Source of the DNA: an uncultured Acetobacteraceae bacterium
GTDB taxonomy: Bacteria; Pseudomonadota; Alphaproteobacteria; Acetobacterales; Acetobacteraceae
Reading direction: 5' to 3'
Assembly: GCA_943912335.1 (NCBI GenBank)
Contig: CALTUD010000050.1
Coordinates: forward strand, 1 to 13,257
Length of the DNA stretch: 13,257 bases
In this document: positions 7,510 to 13,257 of the stretch, in pieces
Layout: the number at the start of each line of letters is the position of its first letter
Position numbering within the stretch: the stretch's first letter is position 1
Notes under the pieces: generated by a model
The model's database searches: none
What the model saw: the letters and a program-made list of their open reading frames with translations, nothing else
Told to the model about the DNA's origin: nothing
Position numbers and translations under genes: made by a program

Positions 7510-7558
7510 TCGGGTACCGTTGTATAAGGCGTAAATTATTGGATTGATTATAAAAAGG

Positions 7559-7590
7559 AAGCGGTTGTCATCAATGTGTGACAACCGCTT
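7559..7590. terminator. Bidirectional terminator after prs and the TIR region
   Basis: A perfect 12-bp stem: AAGCGGTTGTCA (7559-7570) pairs with TGACAACCGCTT (7579-7590) across an 8-base loop. TTTTAAT follows on the plus strand and CCTTTTTATAAT on the minus strand. It lies 50 bases after the prs stop; on the minus strand it directly follows the open frame ending at 7591. Confidence 0.85.
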
Positions 7591-7842
7591 TTAATATGAG
7601 CAATGATGATATGTTAGAAACATCCCATCTGCTCTATCTTGATTATACTTAGGTCTTTGGCGTTCGAGAAGAGGTAGAGAGTCAAAACTCTCAAAGTCAT
7701 TGCTATCCTCATAACTATATTTGTATGGATAGGGGTGAAATAGTATCAGAACGGAATTTCGTCGTCTAAACCACTCTCTGATTTCTTGCTTTTTACGTCG
7801 AACGTCATTTCGCGAATGATCGTCCTGTACGGGGCGAGATCT
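7591..7842 (-). other. Open -1 frame running past the TIR stop to the terminator (no start codon)
   Basis: Relative to the TIR gene, the -1 frame is open for 83 codons, 30 overlapping the TIR end and 53 beyond its stop, ending in TAA (7593-7591) one base before the terminator stem. The part beyond the stop reads like protein: LILFHPYPYKYSYEDSN, then FESFDSLPLLERQRPKYNQD, ending in LTYHHCSY. It has no ATG, GTG or TTG until residue 74, so translation would need a frameshift from the TIR gene (for example at the A-run GTAAAAAGC near residue 268), or it is the remnant of a C-terminal extension or of a second gene. It may also be chance; not called as a gene. Confidence 0.3.
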
Positions 7843-8594
7843 TTAATGCCATGATCGATTATATAGCTCCGAATTACTCTCATGAGCGGAATTTGCATCT
7901 GTTTCAGAATATCTAGGCAGTCTTGGTATCCGCCTTCTTCTTTTTCTTGCTGATTACACAAGGTAATATAAAAACGAATTATCTCTTTAATATCGTTTGC
8001 ATACACCTCGGAAGCAGGTTTTGGTTCGCTCGATACGCTCTTTCTCGACAGTGCCAAAATCTCTTCAATTATCTCCCGATCCGACCTAACGGGCGTAGAT
8101 AACAAAGGCGTATTCTCGCTTAGTATAAAGTTCACTCTTTCTTCAAACTCATTCCAGCTCAGATCAAATGCTCGATCTAATACCTTAGCAGGAAGTTTAT
8201 GATCTCCTAATTGATTGTTGATCATATTCATCAAGCGCAGGAAGTCATTTCTGCTGACTGAGCAACTCTGAAACTGTTTTAAAGGACCTGATATGTCTGC
8301 ATTTGTAATTCCAAATAATATCGGGCAAACGCGCGACTTTTCTATTGCTTTCGATAGAGCCCCAGCTTCAAATAGAAGCCAGTCCCTGTGGATGTTATCT
8401 CGAGTTACGCATATGATGCCGATTTCTGACTTCGAGAGCTCGTTAGCGATTTCAGATGACCATCTTGCACCCTTTTCTATATCTTCTGGAGAAAAGTAGG
8501 GACGCACTGATTGAATGACCAGAGGAATCCAATCGCGGAGCTGCTCTGCGACTTGTCTGCTTTTTTCTCCAGACCAGCTGATAAATACTCGCAT
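7746..8594 (-). CDS. TIR-domain protein, probable NAD-cleaving defence effector with SSB-like C-terminal tip
   Basis: A 282-residue soluble protein. Residues 1-95 are a TIR domain: MRVFISWSGEKSRQVAEQL (strand A and first helix), the BB-loop region YFSPEDIEKGARWSSEIANEL, EIGIICVTRDN, and DWLLFEAGALSKAIEKSRV, with E76 of FEAGALSK at the position of the catalytic Glu in NADase TIRs (SARM1, Thoeris ThsB type). Residues 95-260 are mostly helical with no motif I recognise, probably regulatory or oligomerising. The chain ends with a short polar linker and DDEIPF, resembling the SSB acidic tip DDDIPF. Only this ATG is possible, since TAG lies in frame nine codons upstream; AAGG sits 10-13 bases before it. 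No Thoeris ThsA, cyclase or Argonaute partner is adjacent. AT-rich, unlike its neighbours. NADase activity and defence role are inferred. Confidence 0.88.
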   Translation of the reverse strand: MRVFISWSGEKSRQVAEQLRDWIPLVIQSVRPYFSPEDIEKGARWSSEIANELSKSEIGIICVTRDNIHRDWLLFEAGALSKAIEKSRVCPILFGITNADISGPLKQFQSCSVSRNDFLRLMNMINNQLGDHKLPAKVLDRAFDLSWNEFEERVNFILSENTPLLSTPVRSDREIIEEILALSRKSVSSEPKPASEVYANDIKEIIRFYITLCNQQEKEEGGYQDCLDILKQMQIPLMRVIRSYIIDHGIKDLAPYRTIIREMTFDVKSKKSESGLDDEIPF

Positions 8595-8630
8595 GTCAGA
8601 TGCCTTCGAATTTTCAAACTATATCGTAAC

Positions 8631-8658
8631 ATTCTACAGTCTCTGACAGAAATAGCAA
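8631..8658 (-). promoter_or_regulatory. Candidate promoter for the TIR gene
   Basis: On the minus strand TTGCTA (8658-8653), 16 bases, TAGAAT (8636-8631; 5/6 to TATAAT). Transcription would start near 8624, about 30 bases before the ATG. GTTACG (8630-8625) directly abuts the -10 and recurs upstream (see 8778-8796), suggesting control at the start site. AT-richness makes chance matches more likely here. Confidence 0.4.
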
Positions 8659-8713
8659 CCATTGTCTGAAGCGAGCAAAATGCATGTTTGTACTTGTAAT
8701 GGGTAGAAATAAC

Positions 8714-8729
8714 ATATATTTAAATATAT
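8714..8729. repeat. 16-bp perfect palindrome, A/T only
   Basis: ATATATTTAAATATAT reads identically on both strands. It lies about 55 bases upstream of the candidate TIR -35. It could be an operator or a site for an AT-binding nucleoid protein of the H-NS/Ros type; in AT-rich DNA some such symmetry is expected by chance. Confidence 0.5.
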
Positions 8730-8777
8730 TCTATCTCTTTCCTTTAGAATTCGTTGGCGGTTGGAACAAAGGTAACT

Positions 8778-8796
8778 GTTACGTGACCATCGTAAC
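8778..8796. repeat. GTTACG / CGTAAC inverted repeat
   Basis: GTTACG (8778-8783), 7 bases, CGTAAC (8791-8796). GTAAC also occurs at 8772-8776 and CGTAAC at 8625-8630, the latter at the predicted TIR transcription start. Four copies of the pentamer core within 175 bases, two at each orientation relative to the centre, are compatible with binding half-sites. Confidence 0.4.
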
Positions 8797-8922
8797 CTAA
8801 TCGATCTCATCTCTCAATTTCGACCTGATGAAATTTGCATTGTAAGACGTCGTACAGAGCGACCTCCCTCATGCAGCTGTTTTCGCCCGGATGGCAACGT
8901 TGTCTTGCCTGATCTGGAAGCT

Positions 8923-9540
8923 ATGCTACCAACTCCGCCCATGATCCCGAGCCTCGCACCCCGCCCGTTCTGGTATCTCCGCCATGGCGAGACAGACTGG
9001 AATGCCCGTGGCCTCAGTCAGGGCCGGTCCGACATTCCCCTGAACGCCACGGGCATCGCCCAGGCGGAACGGGCCGCGGCGACGATGGCCGCGCATTGGG
9101 CCGACCATGCGCCGATCACCCGCATCGTGTCCTCGCCGCTGATCCGCGCATTACGGACGGCGGAGATCGTCGCGGAAACGCTTCTGGCGCGCGACAACGT
9201 CGCTTTGCCGATCGGCACCGATCGCGACCTGCAGGAAGTCTGCTTCGGCGTGCAGGAAGGTCAGCCGATGGGCGACTGGTACGACAGCTGGATCGCGGGG
9301 GACTACACGCCGGAGGGGGCGGAACCGTTCGCCGCACTGGTGGCGCGTGCCGTGGCTGCGGTGGATCGCGCCACGGCTGGCGAGGGCACCGTCCTGATCG
9401 TCTGCCACGGCGCCATGTTCCGCGCCCTGCGCGCCGCCATGGGATTGCCGGCCAACGTGCGCCTGCCCAACGCGTCGCCGCTCTGGCTGCGGCCGGGCGA
9501 ACCCGATCCCCTGCCGTGGCAGCTCGTGAACGTGGGATAA
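8923..9540 (+). CDS. Histidine phosphatase family protein (phosphoglycerate mutase-like)
   Basis: A 205-residue branch-1 histidine phosphatase. FWYLRHGETDWN (16-27) has the catalytic RHG (His21, phospho-acceptor) and the following GETDWN; GRSDIPLNATG and SSPLIRALRTAEIV are the usual next blocks; LQEVCFGVQEGQPMGDW carries the acid; IVCHGAMFRALR has the second catalytic His. Substrate (sugar phosphate, phosphoserine, alpha-ribazole phosphate or other) cannot be told. The start is uncertain: ATG 8923 has GGAAG close upstream (spacing 2), ATG 8941 has none but starts where codon use becomes host-like, and TTG 8905 is also in frame. dld starts 8 bases after the stop, so the two are probably co-transcribed. 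It sits at the right edge of the AT-rich insert, which may have replaced its original upstream region. Confidence 0.88.
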   Translation: MLPTPPMIPSLAPRPFWYLRHGETDWNARGLSQGRSDIPLNATGIAQAERAAATMAAHWADHAPITRIVSSPLIRALRTAEIVAETLLARDNVALPIGTDRDLQEVCFGVQEGQPMGDWYDSWIAGDYTPEGAEPFAALVARAVAAVDRATAGEGTVLIVCHGAMFRALRAAMGLPANVRLPNASPLWLRPGEPDPLPWQLVNVG

Positions 9541-9548
9541 CCGGACCG

Positions 9549-11246
9549 ATGAGTACCGACGGAAACACGCTTGTCGCAGCGCTGACCGGGATCGTCGGCC
9601 GCAAGCATGTTCTGACCGGAGCGTCGCGCACCCGGCGTTTCCGTCGCGGCTACCGCACCGGCGAGGGCCCGTGCCTCGCCGTCGTGCGGCCCGGCACGCT
9701 GCTGGAACAGTGGCGCGTGGTACAGGCCTGCGTGGATGCGGATTGCATCGTGCTGATGCAGGCGGCCAATACCGGCCTGACCGGCGGCTCCACCCCGGAC
9801 GGCGACGACTACGACCGGCCGATCGTGATCGTCAGCACGTTGCGCATGAACCGCGTGCGTCTGCTGGGCGGCGGCAGGCAGGCTTTGTGTTTTCCCGGCG
9901 CCACGCTCGATCTTCTGGAACGGACACTGAAGCCGCTCGGCCGCGAGCCGCATTCGGTGATCGGCTCGTCCTGTCTCGGCGCGTCGGTGATGGGCGGCGT
10001 CGCCAACAATTCCGGCGGCGCCCTGGTGCGTCGCGGTCCGGTCTACACCGAGCTGTCCTTGTTCGGCCGCGTCGGCGAGACCGGAAAACTGGAACTGGTG
10101 AACAAGCTCGGCATCGCGCTCGGCGACGACCCGGAAACCGTTCTCGACCGGCTCGACCGCGACGGATGGAGCGAGGACGCCGTATCCTGGGACAGCGGAC
10201 GCGCCCATGATGCCGACTACGCCAATCGCGTGCGCGACACGAACTCGCCGGAGCCCGCGCGCTTCAACGCCGACCCGGGCCGTCTGCACGATGCCGCAGG
10301 GTCCGCCGGGCGTTTGATCCTGTTCGCGGTGCGTCTCGACACCTTTCCCGCCGAACCCGATGCGGTGTGCTTCTATGCCGGCACGGAAGCGCCGGACCGG
10401 TTCGCCACCCTCCGCCGTCGCATTCTCGCCGCGCCGCAGCGTTTGCCGATCGCCTGCGAATACATCCACCGCGATGCGTTCGATCTGGCCGATCGCTACG
10501 GCAAGGACACGGTTCTGGCGATCAGCCGGTTCGGCACCGCGCGCCTGCCCGCCCTGTTCGCGCTGAAGGCGAAAGTGGACCGCATCGCCGAGCGCGTGCC
10601 GTTCCTGCCGGATACGCTGTCCGACCGGCTGATGCAGCGCGTCGGCGCACTGTTTCCCGACCATCTGCCCGCACGCATGCGGCAGTTCCGCGACCGGTTC
10701 CATCATCATCTGATGATCAAGGTCTCGGCCGGGGACGCGGATGCGATGCAGACCCTGCTGGGCGAGGTTCTCGGCGAGGCCGGTTTCTTCCGGTGCAGCG
10801 CTGCCGAAGCCTCGCGCGCCTTTCTGCATCGTTTCGCCGCCGCCGGCGCCGCGGTGCGCTATCGCGCGCTCAATCCGCGCACGGTGCCGGCCATCGTTCC
10901 GCTCGACGTCGCCCTGCCGCGCAACACCGAGCATTGGTTCGAGCATCTGCCTGCCGAGTTCGATGCGCTCACCACGCATCGTTTGTATTACGGGCATTTC
11001 CTCTGCCATGTGCTGCACCAGGACTACATCCCGAGTGCGGGCATTGATCCGCAGCATCTGGAAGAGCGCATTCTCGAGACGCTGGTCGCGCGCGGCGGCC
11101 ATGCACCGGCCGAGCACAATGTCGGCCATCTCTATCACGCGCCGCCGAACCTTTCCGGGCATTATCGGGAGCTCGACCCGTGCAACTGCTTCAATCCGGG
11201 CATCGGCCGCACGAGCAAGCTGCGTTGCTGGGGAGAGGCGGCATGA
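9549..11246 (+). CDS. dld: Quinone-dependent D-lactate dehydrogenase (FAD, membrane-bound)
   Basis: A 565-residue protein; E. coli Dld is 571. It oxidises D-lactate to pyruvate and passes electrons through FAD to membrane quinone, on the cytoplasmic face of the inner membrane. The FAD-binding PCMH domain shows VVRPGTLLEQWRVVQACVDA (45-64), MQAANTGLTGGSTPDG (70-85), the flavin-binding block, and HSVIGSSCLGASVMGGVANNSGG (135-157, landmark only). The middle holds the Dld membrane-binding domain, rich in basic and aromatic residues (RMRQFRDRFHHHLMIKV). The end has HNVGHLYHAPPNL and DPCNCFNPGIGRTSK, the diagnostic Dld C-terminus, distinguishing it from GlcD-type enzymes. ATG 9549 begins STDGNTLVAALTGIVG; the ribosome site is weak. 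It overlaps creA by 4 bases (ATGA). Confidence 0.93.
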   Translation: MSTDGNTLVAALTGIVGRKHVLTGASRTRRFRRGYRTGEGPCLAVVRPGTLLEQWRVVQACVDADCIVLMQAANTGLTGGSTPDGDDYDRPIVIVSTLRMNRVRLLGGGRQALCFPGATLDLLERTLKPLGREPHSVIGSSCLGASVMGGVANNSGGALVRRGPVYTELSLFGRVGETGKLELVNKLGIALGDDPETVLDRLDRDGWSEDAVSWDSGRAHDADYANRVRDTNSPEPARFNADPGRLHDAAGSAGRLILFAVRLDTFPAEPDAVCFYAGTEAPDRFATLRRRILAAPQRLPIACEYIHRDAFDLADRYGKDTVLAISRFGTARLPALFALKAKVDRIAERVPFLPDTLSDRLMQRVGALFPDHLPARMRQFRDRFHHHLMIKVSAGDADAMQTLLGEVLGEAGFFRCSAAEASRAFLHRFAAAGAAVRYRALNPRTVPAIVPLDVALPRNTEHWFEHLPAEFDALTTHRLYYGHFLCHVLHQDYIPSAGIDPQHLEERILETLVARGGHAPAEHNVGHLYHAPPNLSGHYRELDPCNCFNPGIGRTSKLRCWGEAA

Positions 11247-11701
11247 AGCCCGCGATCCTCGTCGCCGCAATCTGCCTGCTCGCCTCGCCTGCCTGGGCGC
11301 AGACACGGATCGGCACGGCGGACACCACCTTCCGCATGCTCGGCCGCAACGACCGCATCGCGGTCGATCGCTACGACGATCCCGACGTGCCCGGCGTGTC
11401 CTGCTATCTGTCCCATGCGGAGACCGGCGGCGTGAAAGGCTCGCTCGGCGTGGCGGTGGATCCGTCGCGCTTCTCGCTCGCCTGCCAGAACAGCGGCCAC
11501 GCCACGGCGCCGGCCTCGCTGCCGTCGAGTGCCGTGGTGTTCGGCGTGCGTACCTCTCTGTTCTTCAAGGAGCTGCGCGTGTCGCGGCTCTTCGATCGCG
11601 AGCGCAATACGCTGGTCTATCTGGCGTGGTCTACACGGACGCTGACCCCAGGCGGCAGCCCGACCAATGCGATTTCCACGGTGTCCCTCAGCGCGAATTG
11701 A
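11243..11701 (+). CDS. creA: CreA family exported protein
   Basis: A 152-residue protein. Residues 1-20 are a cleavable signal peptide (MKPAILVAAICLLASPAWAQ, with AWA before the cut), so it is periplasmic. The mature part matches CreA: IGTADTTFRMLGRNDRIAVD, DDPDVPGVSCYLSHAETGGVKGSLGVAVD, SLFFKELRVSRLFDRERNTLVYLAWS and a final NAISTVSLS strand. The family (about 150 residues) is widespread in Proteobacteria; its molecular function is unknown despite the E. coli name from the cre locus, and the yeast/fungal carbon-repressor CreA is unrelated. GGGAGAGG (11231-11238) lies 4 bases before the ATG, and the ATGA overlap with dld implies coupled expression. A hairpin begins 17 bases after the stop. 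Confidence 0.92.
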   Translation: MKPAILVAAICLLASPAWAQTRIGTADTTFRMLGRNDRIAVDRYDDPDVPGVSCYLSHAETGGVKGSLGVAVDPSRFSLACQNSGHATAPASLPSSAVVFGVRTSLFFKELRVSRLFDRERNTLVYLAWSTRTLTPGGSPTNAISTVSLSAN

Positions 11702-11718
11702 TTGGCTAAGGTGAAGGC

Positions 11719-11742
11719 CTTCTTTTTCTGAAGAAAAAGAAG
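11719..11742. repeat. A/T-rich hairpin 1 of an intergenic cluster, after creA
   Basis: CTTCTTTTTC (11719-11728), TGAA, GAAAAAGAAG (11733-11742): a perfect 10-bp stem with a tetraloop, followed by CAAAAAGACTTT. It is the first structure after creA and may end or protect its transcript, though no U-run follows the stem. Confidence 0.65.
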
Positions 11743-11812
11743 CAAAAAGACTTTGTCCGTTTGAGTGTCGTGGCAGCGACGCACGCATACTCTAACAAAC
11801 AAAAGTTCTTTG

Positions 11813-11834
11813 GTTCTTTCTTCCAAGAAAGAAC
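11813..11834. repeat. A/T-rich hairpin 2 of the intergenic cluster
   Basis: GTTCTTTCTT (11813-11822), CC, AAGAAAGAAC (11825-11834): a perfect 10-bp inverted repeat (the innermost pairs must open to form a loop). It is preceded by GTTCTTT (11805-11811), a direct copy of its first seven bases. From memory, very similar GTTCTTTGGTTCTTTC elements recur in intergenic DNA of acetic acid bacteria. Confidence 0.6.
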
Positions 11835-11835
11835 A

Positions 11836-11865
11836 CCTCTTCCTGTTTTTAACGACAAGAAGAGG
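11836..11865. terminator. Hairpin 3, possible terminator for the S9 peptidase gene
   Basis: CCTCTTC (11836-11842) pairs with GAAGAGG (11859-11865), 7 bp, with a 16-base loop. On the minus strand it lies 24 bases after the peptidase stop and directly before hairpin 2. The large loop and lack of a U-run make it a weak terminator on its own; the cluster of three may act together. Confidence 0.35.
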
Positions 11866-11889
11866 CAGCCAGGACGTTTGTAATCCGTG

Positions 11890-13257
11890 TTACCGTTCGG
11901 CGGTCGCGAACCATTTCGCGAACCACTCCGCCGTTCGCTTCTGCGCATCCTTGCGGTCGGCGTCGTTGGCCATGCCGTGTCCCTGGCCCGCATACACCAC
12001 GAACTCGACCGGCTTGTGCAGCATGCGCAGCGCCTGAGCGTATTCCTGGCTCTGCGGCATCGGGCATTCGATGTCGCGATCGCCCACGAATACGAACACG
12101 GGGGTGTGCACGTTCTTCATGTGCAGGATCGGCGAAACGGCGAGATAGGGTTTCGCATCGTCGTAGACGGAGACGCCGAAGAACGGGATGTCCGAGGTGG
12201 CGATCCCTTCCTCGCCTTCGATCGACAGCCAGTCCGACACGCCGGCGCCGGCGACGATGGCGCGGAACCGGTCGGTTTCCGTGGGCGCCCACATCGCCAT
12301 GTAGCCGCCATAGGAATAGCCGAACAGGCCGAGGCGCTTCTCGTCGATCGGATGCGCCGGATCGGCGGCCTTTTCCGCCGCGTCCACACCGGCCAGGATG
12401 TCGCGCAGCGGTCCGTGACCCACGTCGCGGAAATTAGCGTAGGTGAAGGCTTCGCCCTGGCCGTACGAGCCGCGCGCATTGGGCAGGAACACATCGTAGC
12501 CCGCGGCCAGAAGCGGGGCCATGTAGCCGTGCCCGACCGGATGCGGCATCGAGGCCGCCGACGGGCCGCCATGCACGTTCACGATCAAGGGCCGCTTGCC
12601 GGGCGCGCCGCCGGCCGGTTCCAGCAGCCAGCCCTGCACCGTGCGTCCGTCGCTGCGCCAGTGCAGCGAGCGCGCGGTGATCGCCGGCTGGTCGGCCGCC
12701 TGGAGCGGCTCGACCGGCGCGAGCGGAGAGAACGCCTTGCCGGTCCGGTGCGACAGCGCCAGCGCGGACGCGTGGGTGAAATCCTCCAGCACCGTCGCGG
12801 CGCTGTTCCCGCCGCAGGCGATCGCCTCCTGCCAGCCACCGAGCGACACGGATTGCCCGACCGGCACGGAGATCAGCGCGTGCGGATCGGACAAGGGCCG
12901 GTCCAGCGTGGCGAGTTCGAACCGGTCGTCGCGCAGGACGGTGGCGGCAAGCGTGTTGCCGCAGCCGAACGACAGGGCGGTGACGCTCAGCTTGGCATTC
13001 GGGGTCAGGTTCACCGGCTTGGCGCCGTCGGCGAGATCCAGCCGGAACGCGTCGCCGCCGGTCGCGCCGAAATCGCTCATCAGGCCGCCGATGAACGCCA
13101 CCGATCTGCCGTCCGGCGACACCACCGGATCGGCCAGCTGCTGCGATACGCCCGGCGTGAACAGGATGCGGTCCGATCCATCCGCGCCCAGGGCGTGCAG
13201 CTTGGCCACCCACCAGTTCGCGTCGCCGTCGCCCGGCGCCGCCGTGGCGACGAAGCC
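11890..13257 (-). CDS. S9 family prolyl-oligopeptidase-like peptidase, C-terminal part (runs off right edge)
   Basis: The frame is open from the window edge (GFVATAAPGDGDANWW) to TAA at 11892-11890: 455 codons, so the 5' end is missing; the GTG at 13209 is internal, not a start. The first part is the end of a WD/beta-propeller domain (LADPVVSPDGRSVAFIGG). The alpha/beta-hydrolase domain follows: VNVHGGPSAASMPHP (oxyanion region), LPNARGSYGQGEAF, GLFGYSYGGYMAMW with the nucleophile Ser codon at 12315-12313, FVGDRDIECPMPQSQEY with the Asp, and GQGHGMAND with the His. This is a complete triad, like acylaminoacyl/dipeptidyl peptidases of S9C type (typically 650-700 residues). It cleaves short peptides; location cannot be judged without the N-terminus. 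Convergent with creA. Confidence 0.9.
   Translation of the reverse strand, partial: GFVATAAPGDGDANWWVAKLHALGADGSDRILFTPGVSQQLADPVVSPDGRSVAFIGGLMSDFGATGGDAFRLDLADGAKPVNLTPNAKLSVTALSFGCGNTLAATVLRDDRFELATLDRPLSDPHALISVPVGQSVSLGGWQEAIACGGNSAATVLEDFTHASALALSHRTGKAFSPLAPVEPLQAADQPAITARSLHWRSDGRTVQGWLLEPAGGAPGKRPLIVNVHGGPSAASMPHPVGHGYMAPLLAAGYDVFLPNARGSYGQGEAFTYANFRDVGHGPLRDILAGVDAAEKAADPAHPIDEKRLGLFGYSYGGYMAMWAPTETDRFRAIVAGAGVSDWLSIEGEEGIATSDIPFFGVSVYDDAKPYLAVSPILHMKNVHTPVFVFVGDRDIECPMPQSQEYAQALRMLHKPVEFVVYAGQGHGMANDADRKDAQKRTAEWFAKWFATAER

Larger units (their letters stand above)
7515..8880. mobile_element. AT-rich foreign insert carrying a lone TIR gene (probable horizontally acquired defence cargo)
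   Basis: Base composition changes abruptly a few bases after prs and returns to GC-rich near 8880, just before the phosphatase gene. A line inside (8221-8280) counts 24 G+C of 60; a line in prs (7081-7140) counts 43 of 60. Codons such as AGA, ATA and TTA, rare in the flanks, are common in the insert. No integrase, transposase, tRNA target or clear flanking direct repeat is seen, so the mechanism of entry is unknown; the edges are approximate. Confidence 0.6.
8595..8922. other. Non-coding AT-rich region between the TIR gene and the phosphatase gene
   Basis: About 330 bases between divergently transcribed genes. It holds the TIR promoter, a 16-bp palindrome and a CGTAAC/GTTACG repeat set, all annotated separately, plus a weaker pair AATTTC (8816-8821) / GAAATT (8830-8835). 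From about 8880 the sequence regains the GC-rich character of the host. I see no convincing ORF or RNA gene and no clear promoter for the phosphatase gene. Confidence 0.5.

Noticed and set aside
7614..7712. Small minus-strand ORF starting MRIAMTLRV downstream of the TIR gene
   Set aside because: About 32 residues, no Shine-Dalgarno, no resemblance to a known peptide; it is in the same frame as the TIR gene, after its stop.
8477..8662. 61-codon minus-strand frame overlapping the TIR start
   Set aside because: Overlaps the well-supported TIR gene in another frame, begins in the predicted -35 region and has no ribosome site.
7516..8904. Flanking direct repeats of the AT-rich insert (shared CGTTGT near 7519 and 8898)
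   Set aside because: A six-base match with diverging surroundings is not distinguishable from chance, so it was not used to set the edges.
9303..11306. Long open frame on the minus strand (667 codons)
   Set aside because: It mirrors dld and the end of the phosphatase gene; the plus-strand products match known families throughout, and the mirror translation has no recognisable domain. High GC makes such antisense frames common.

Overview
The window is most simply read as chromosome from a GC-rich alphaproteobacterium, probably an acetic acid bacterium (Acetobacteraceae). The evidence is dense GC-rich housekeeping genes, the neighbourhood ubiK / ybjN / proC / lgt / midA-like / pgeF, an E. coli-type quinone-linked D-lactate dehydrogenase, and an intergenic cluster of A/T-rich hairpins of a kind I associate, from memory, with acetic acid bacteria. 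The family assignment is an inference from content; no rRNA or other marker is present.

Layout. Positions 1-1606 hold minus-strand proC (first 23 codons only), ybjN and ubiK. A small plus-strand gene for an exported Pro-rich, His/Trp/Tyr-rich peptide sits between ybjN and ubiK, and a 13-bp-stem bidirectional terminator separates it from ubiK. Positions 1752-6446 form a compact plus-strand envelope operon: hldD (LPS heptose), lgt (lipoprotein acylation), a MidA/NDUFAF7-like methyltransferase, pgeF (peptidoglycan editing/purine nucleoside phosphorylase family) and an unrecognised lipoprotein. Genes two to five overlap by 4, 8 and 4 bases, which suggests translational coupling. prs (PRPP synthase) follows at 6577-7509 with its own promoter. 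Positions 8923-11701 are a second plus-strand set: histidine phosphatase, D-lactate dehydrogenase and creA. Three hairpins then separate creA from a convergent S9 peptidase that runs off the right edge.

The anomaly is about 7515-8880, an AT-rich insert (a counted 60-base line is 40% GC against 72% for a line in prs) between prs and the phosphatase gene. It carries one intact minus-strand gene, a TIR-domain protein with the catalytic-type Glu in FEAGALSK. This looks like a horizontally acquired, single-gene NAD-cleaving defence module. The protein ends in DDEIPF, almost identical to the acidic tip (DDDIPF) with which single-stranded-DNA-binding protein recruits its partners. Beyond the stop codon the -1 frame stays open up to the base before the terminator hairpin. 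The region upstream of the gene holds a 16-bp perfect palindrome and repeated CGTAAC elements. These three features are the best candidates for something undescribed.

No CRISPR array, tRNA, rRNA, transposase or integrase was found.
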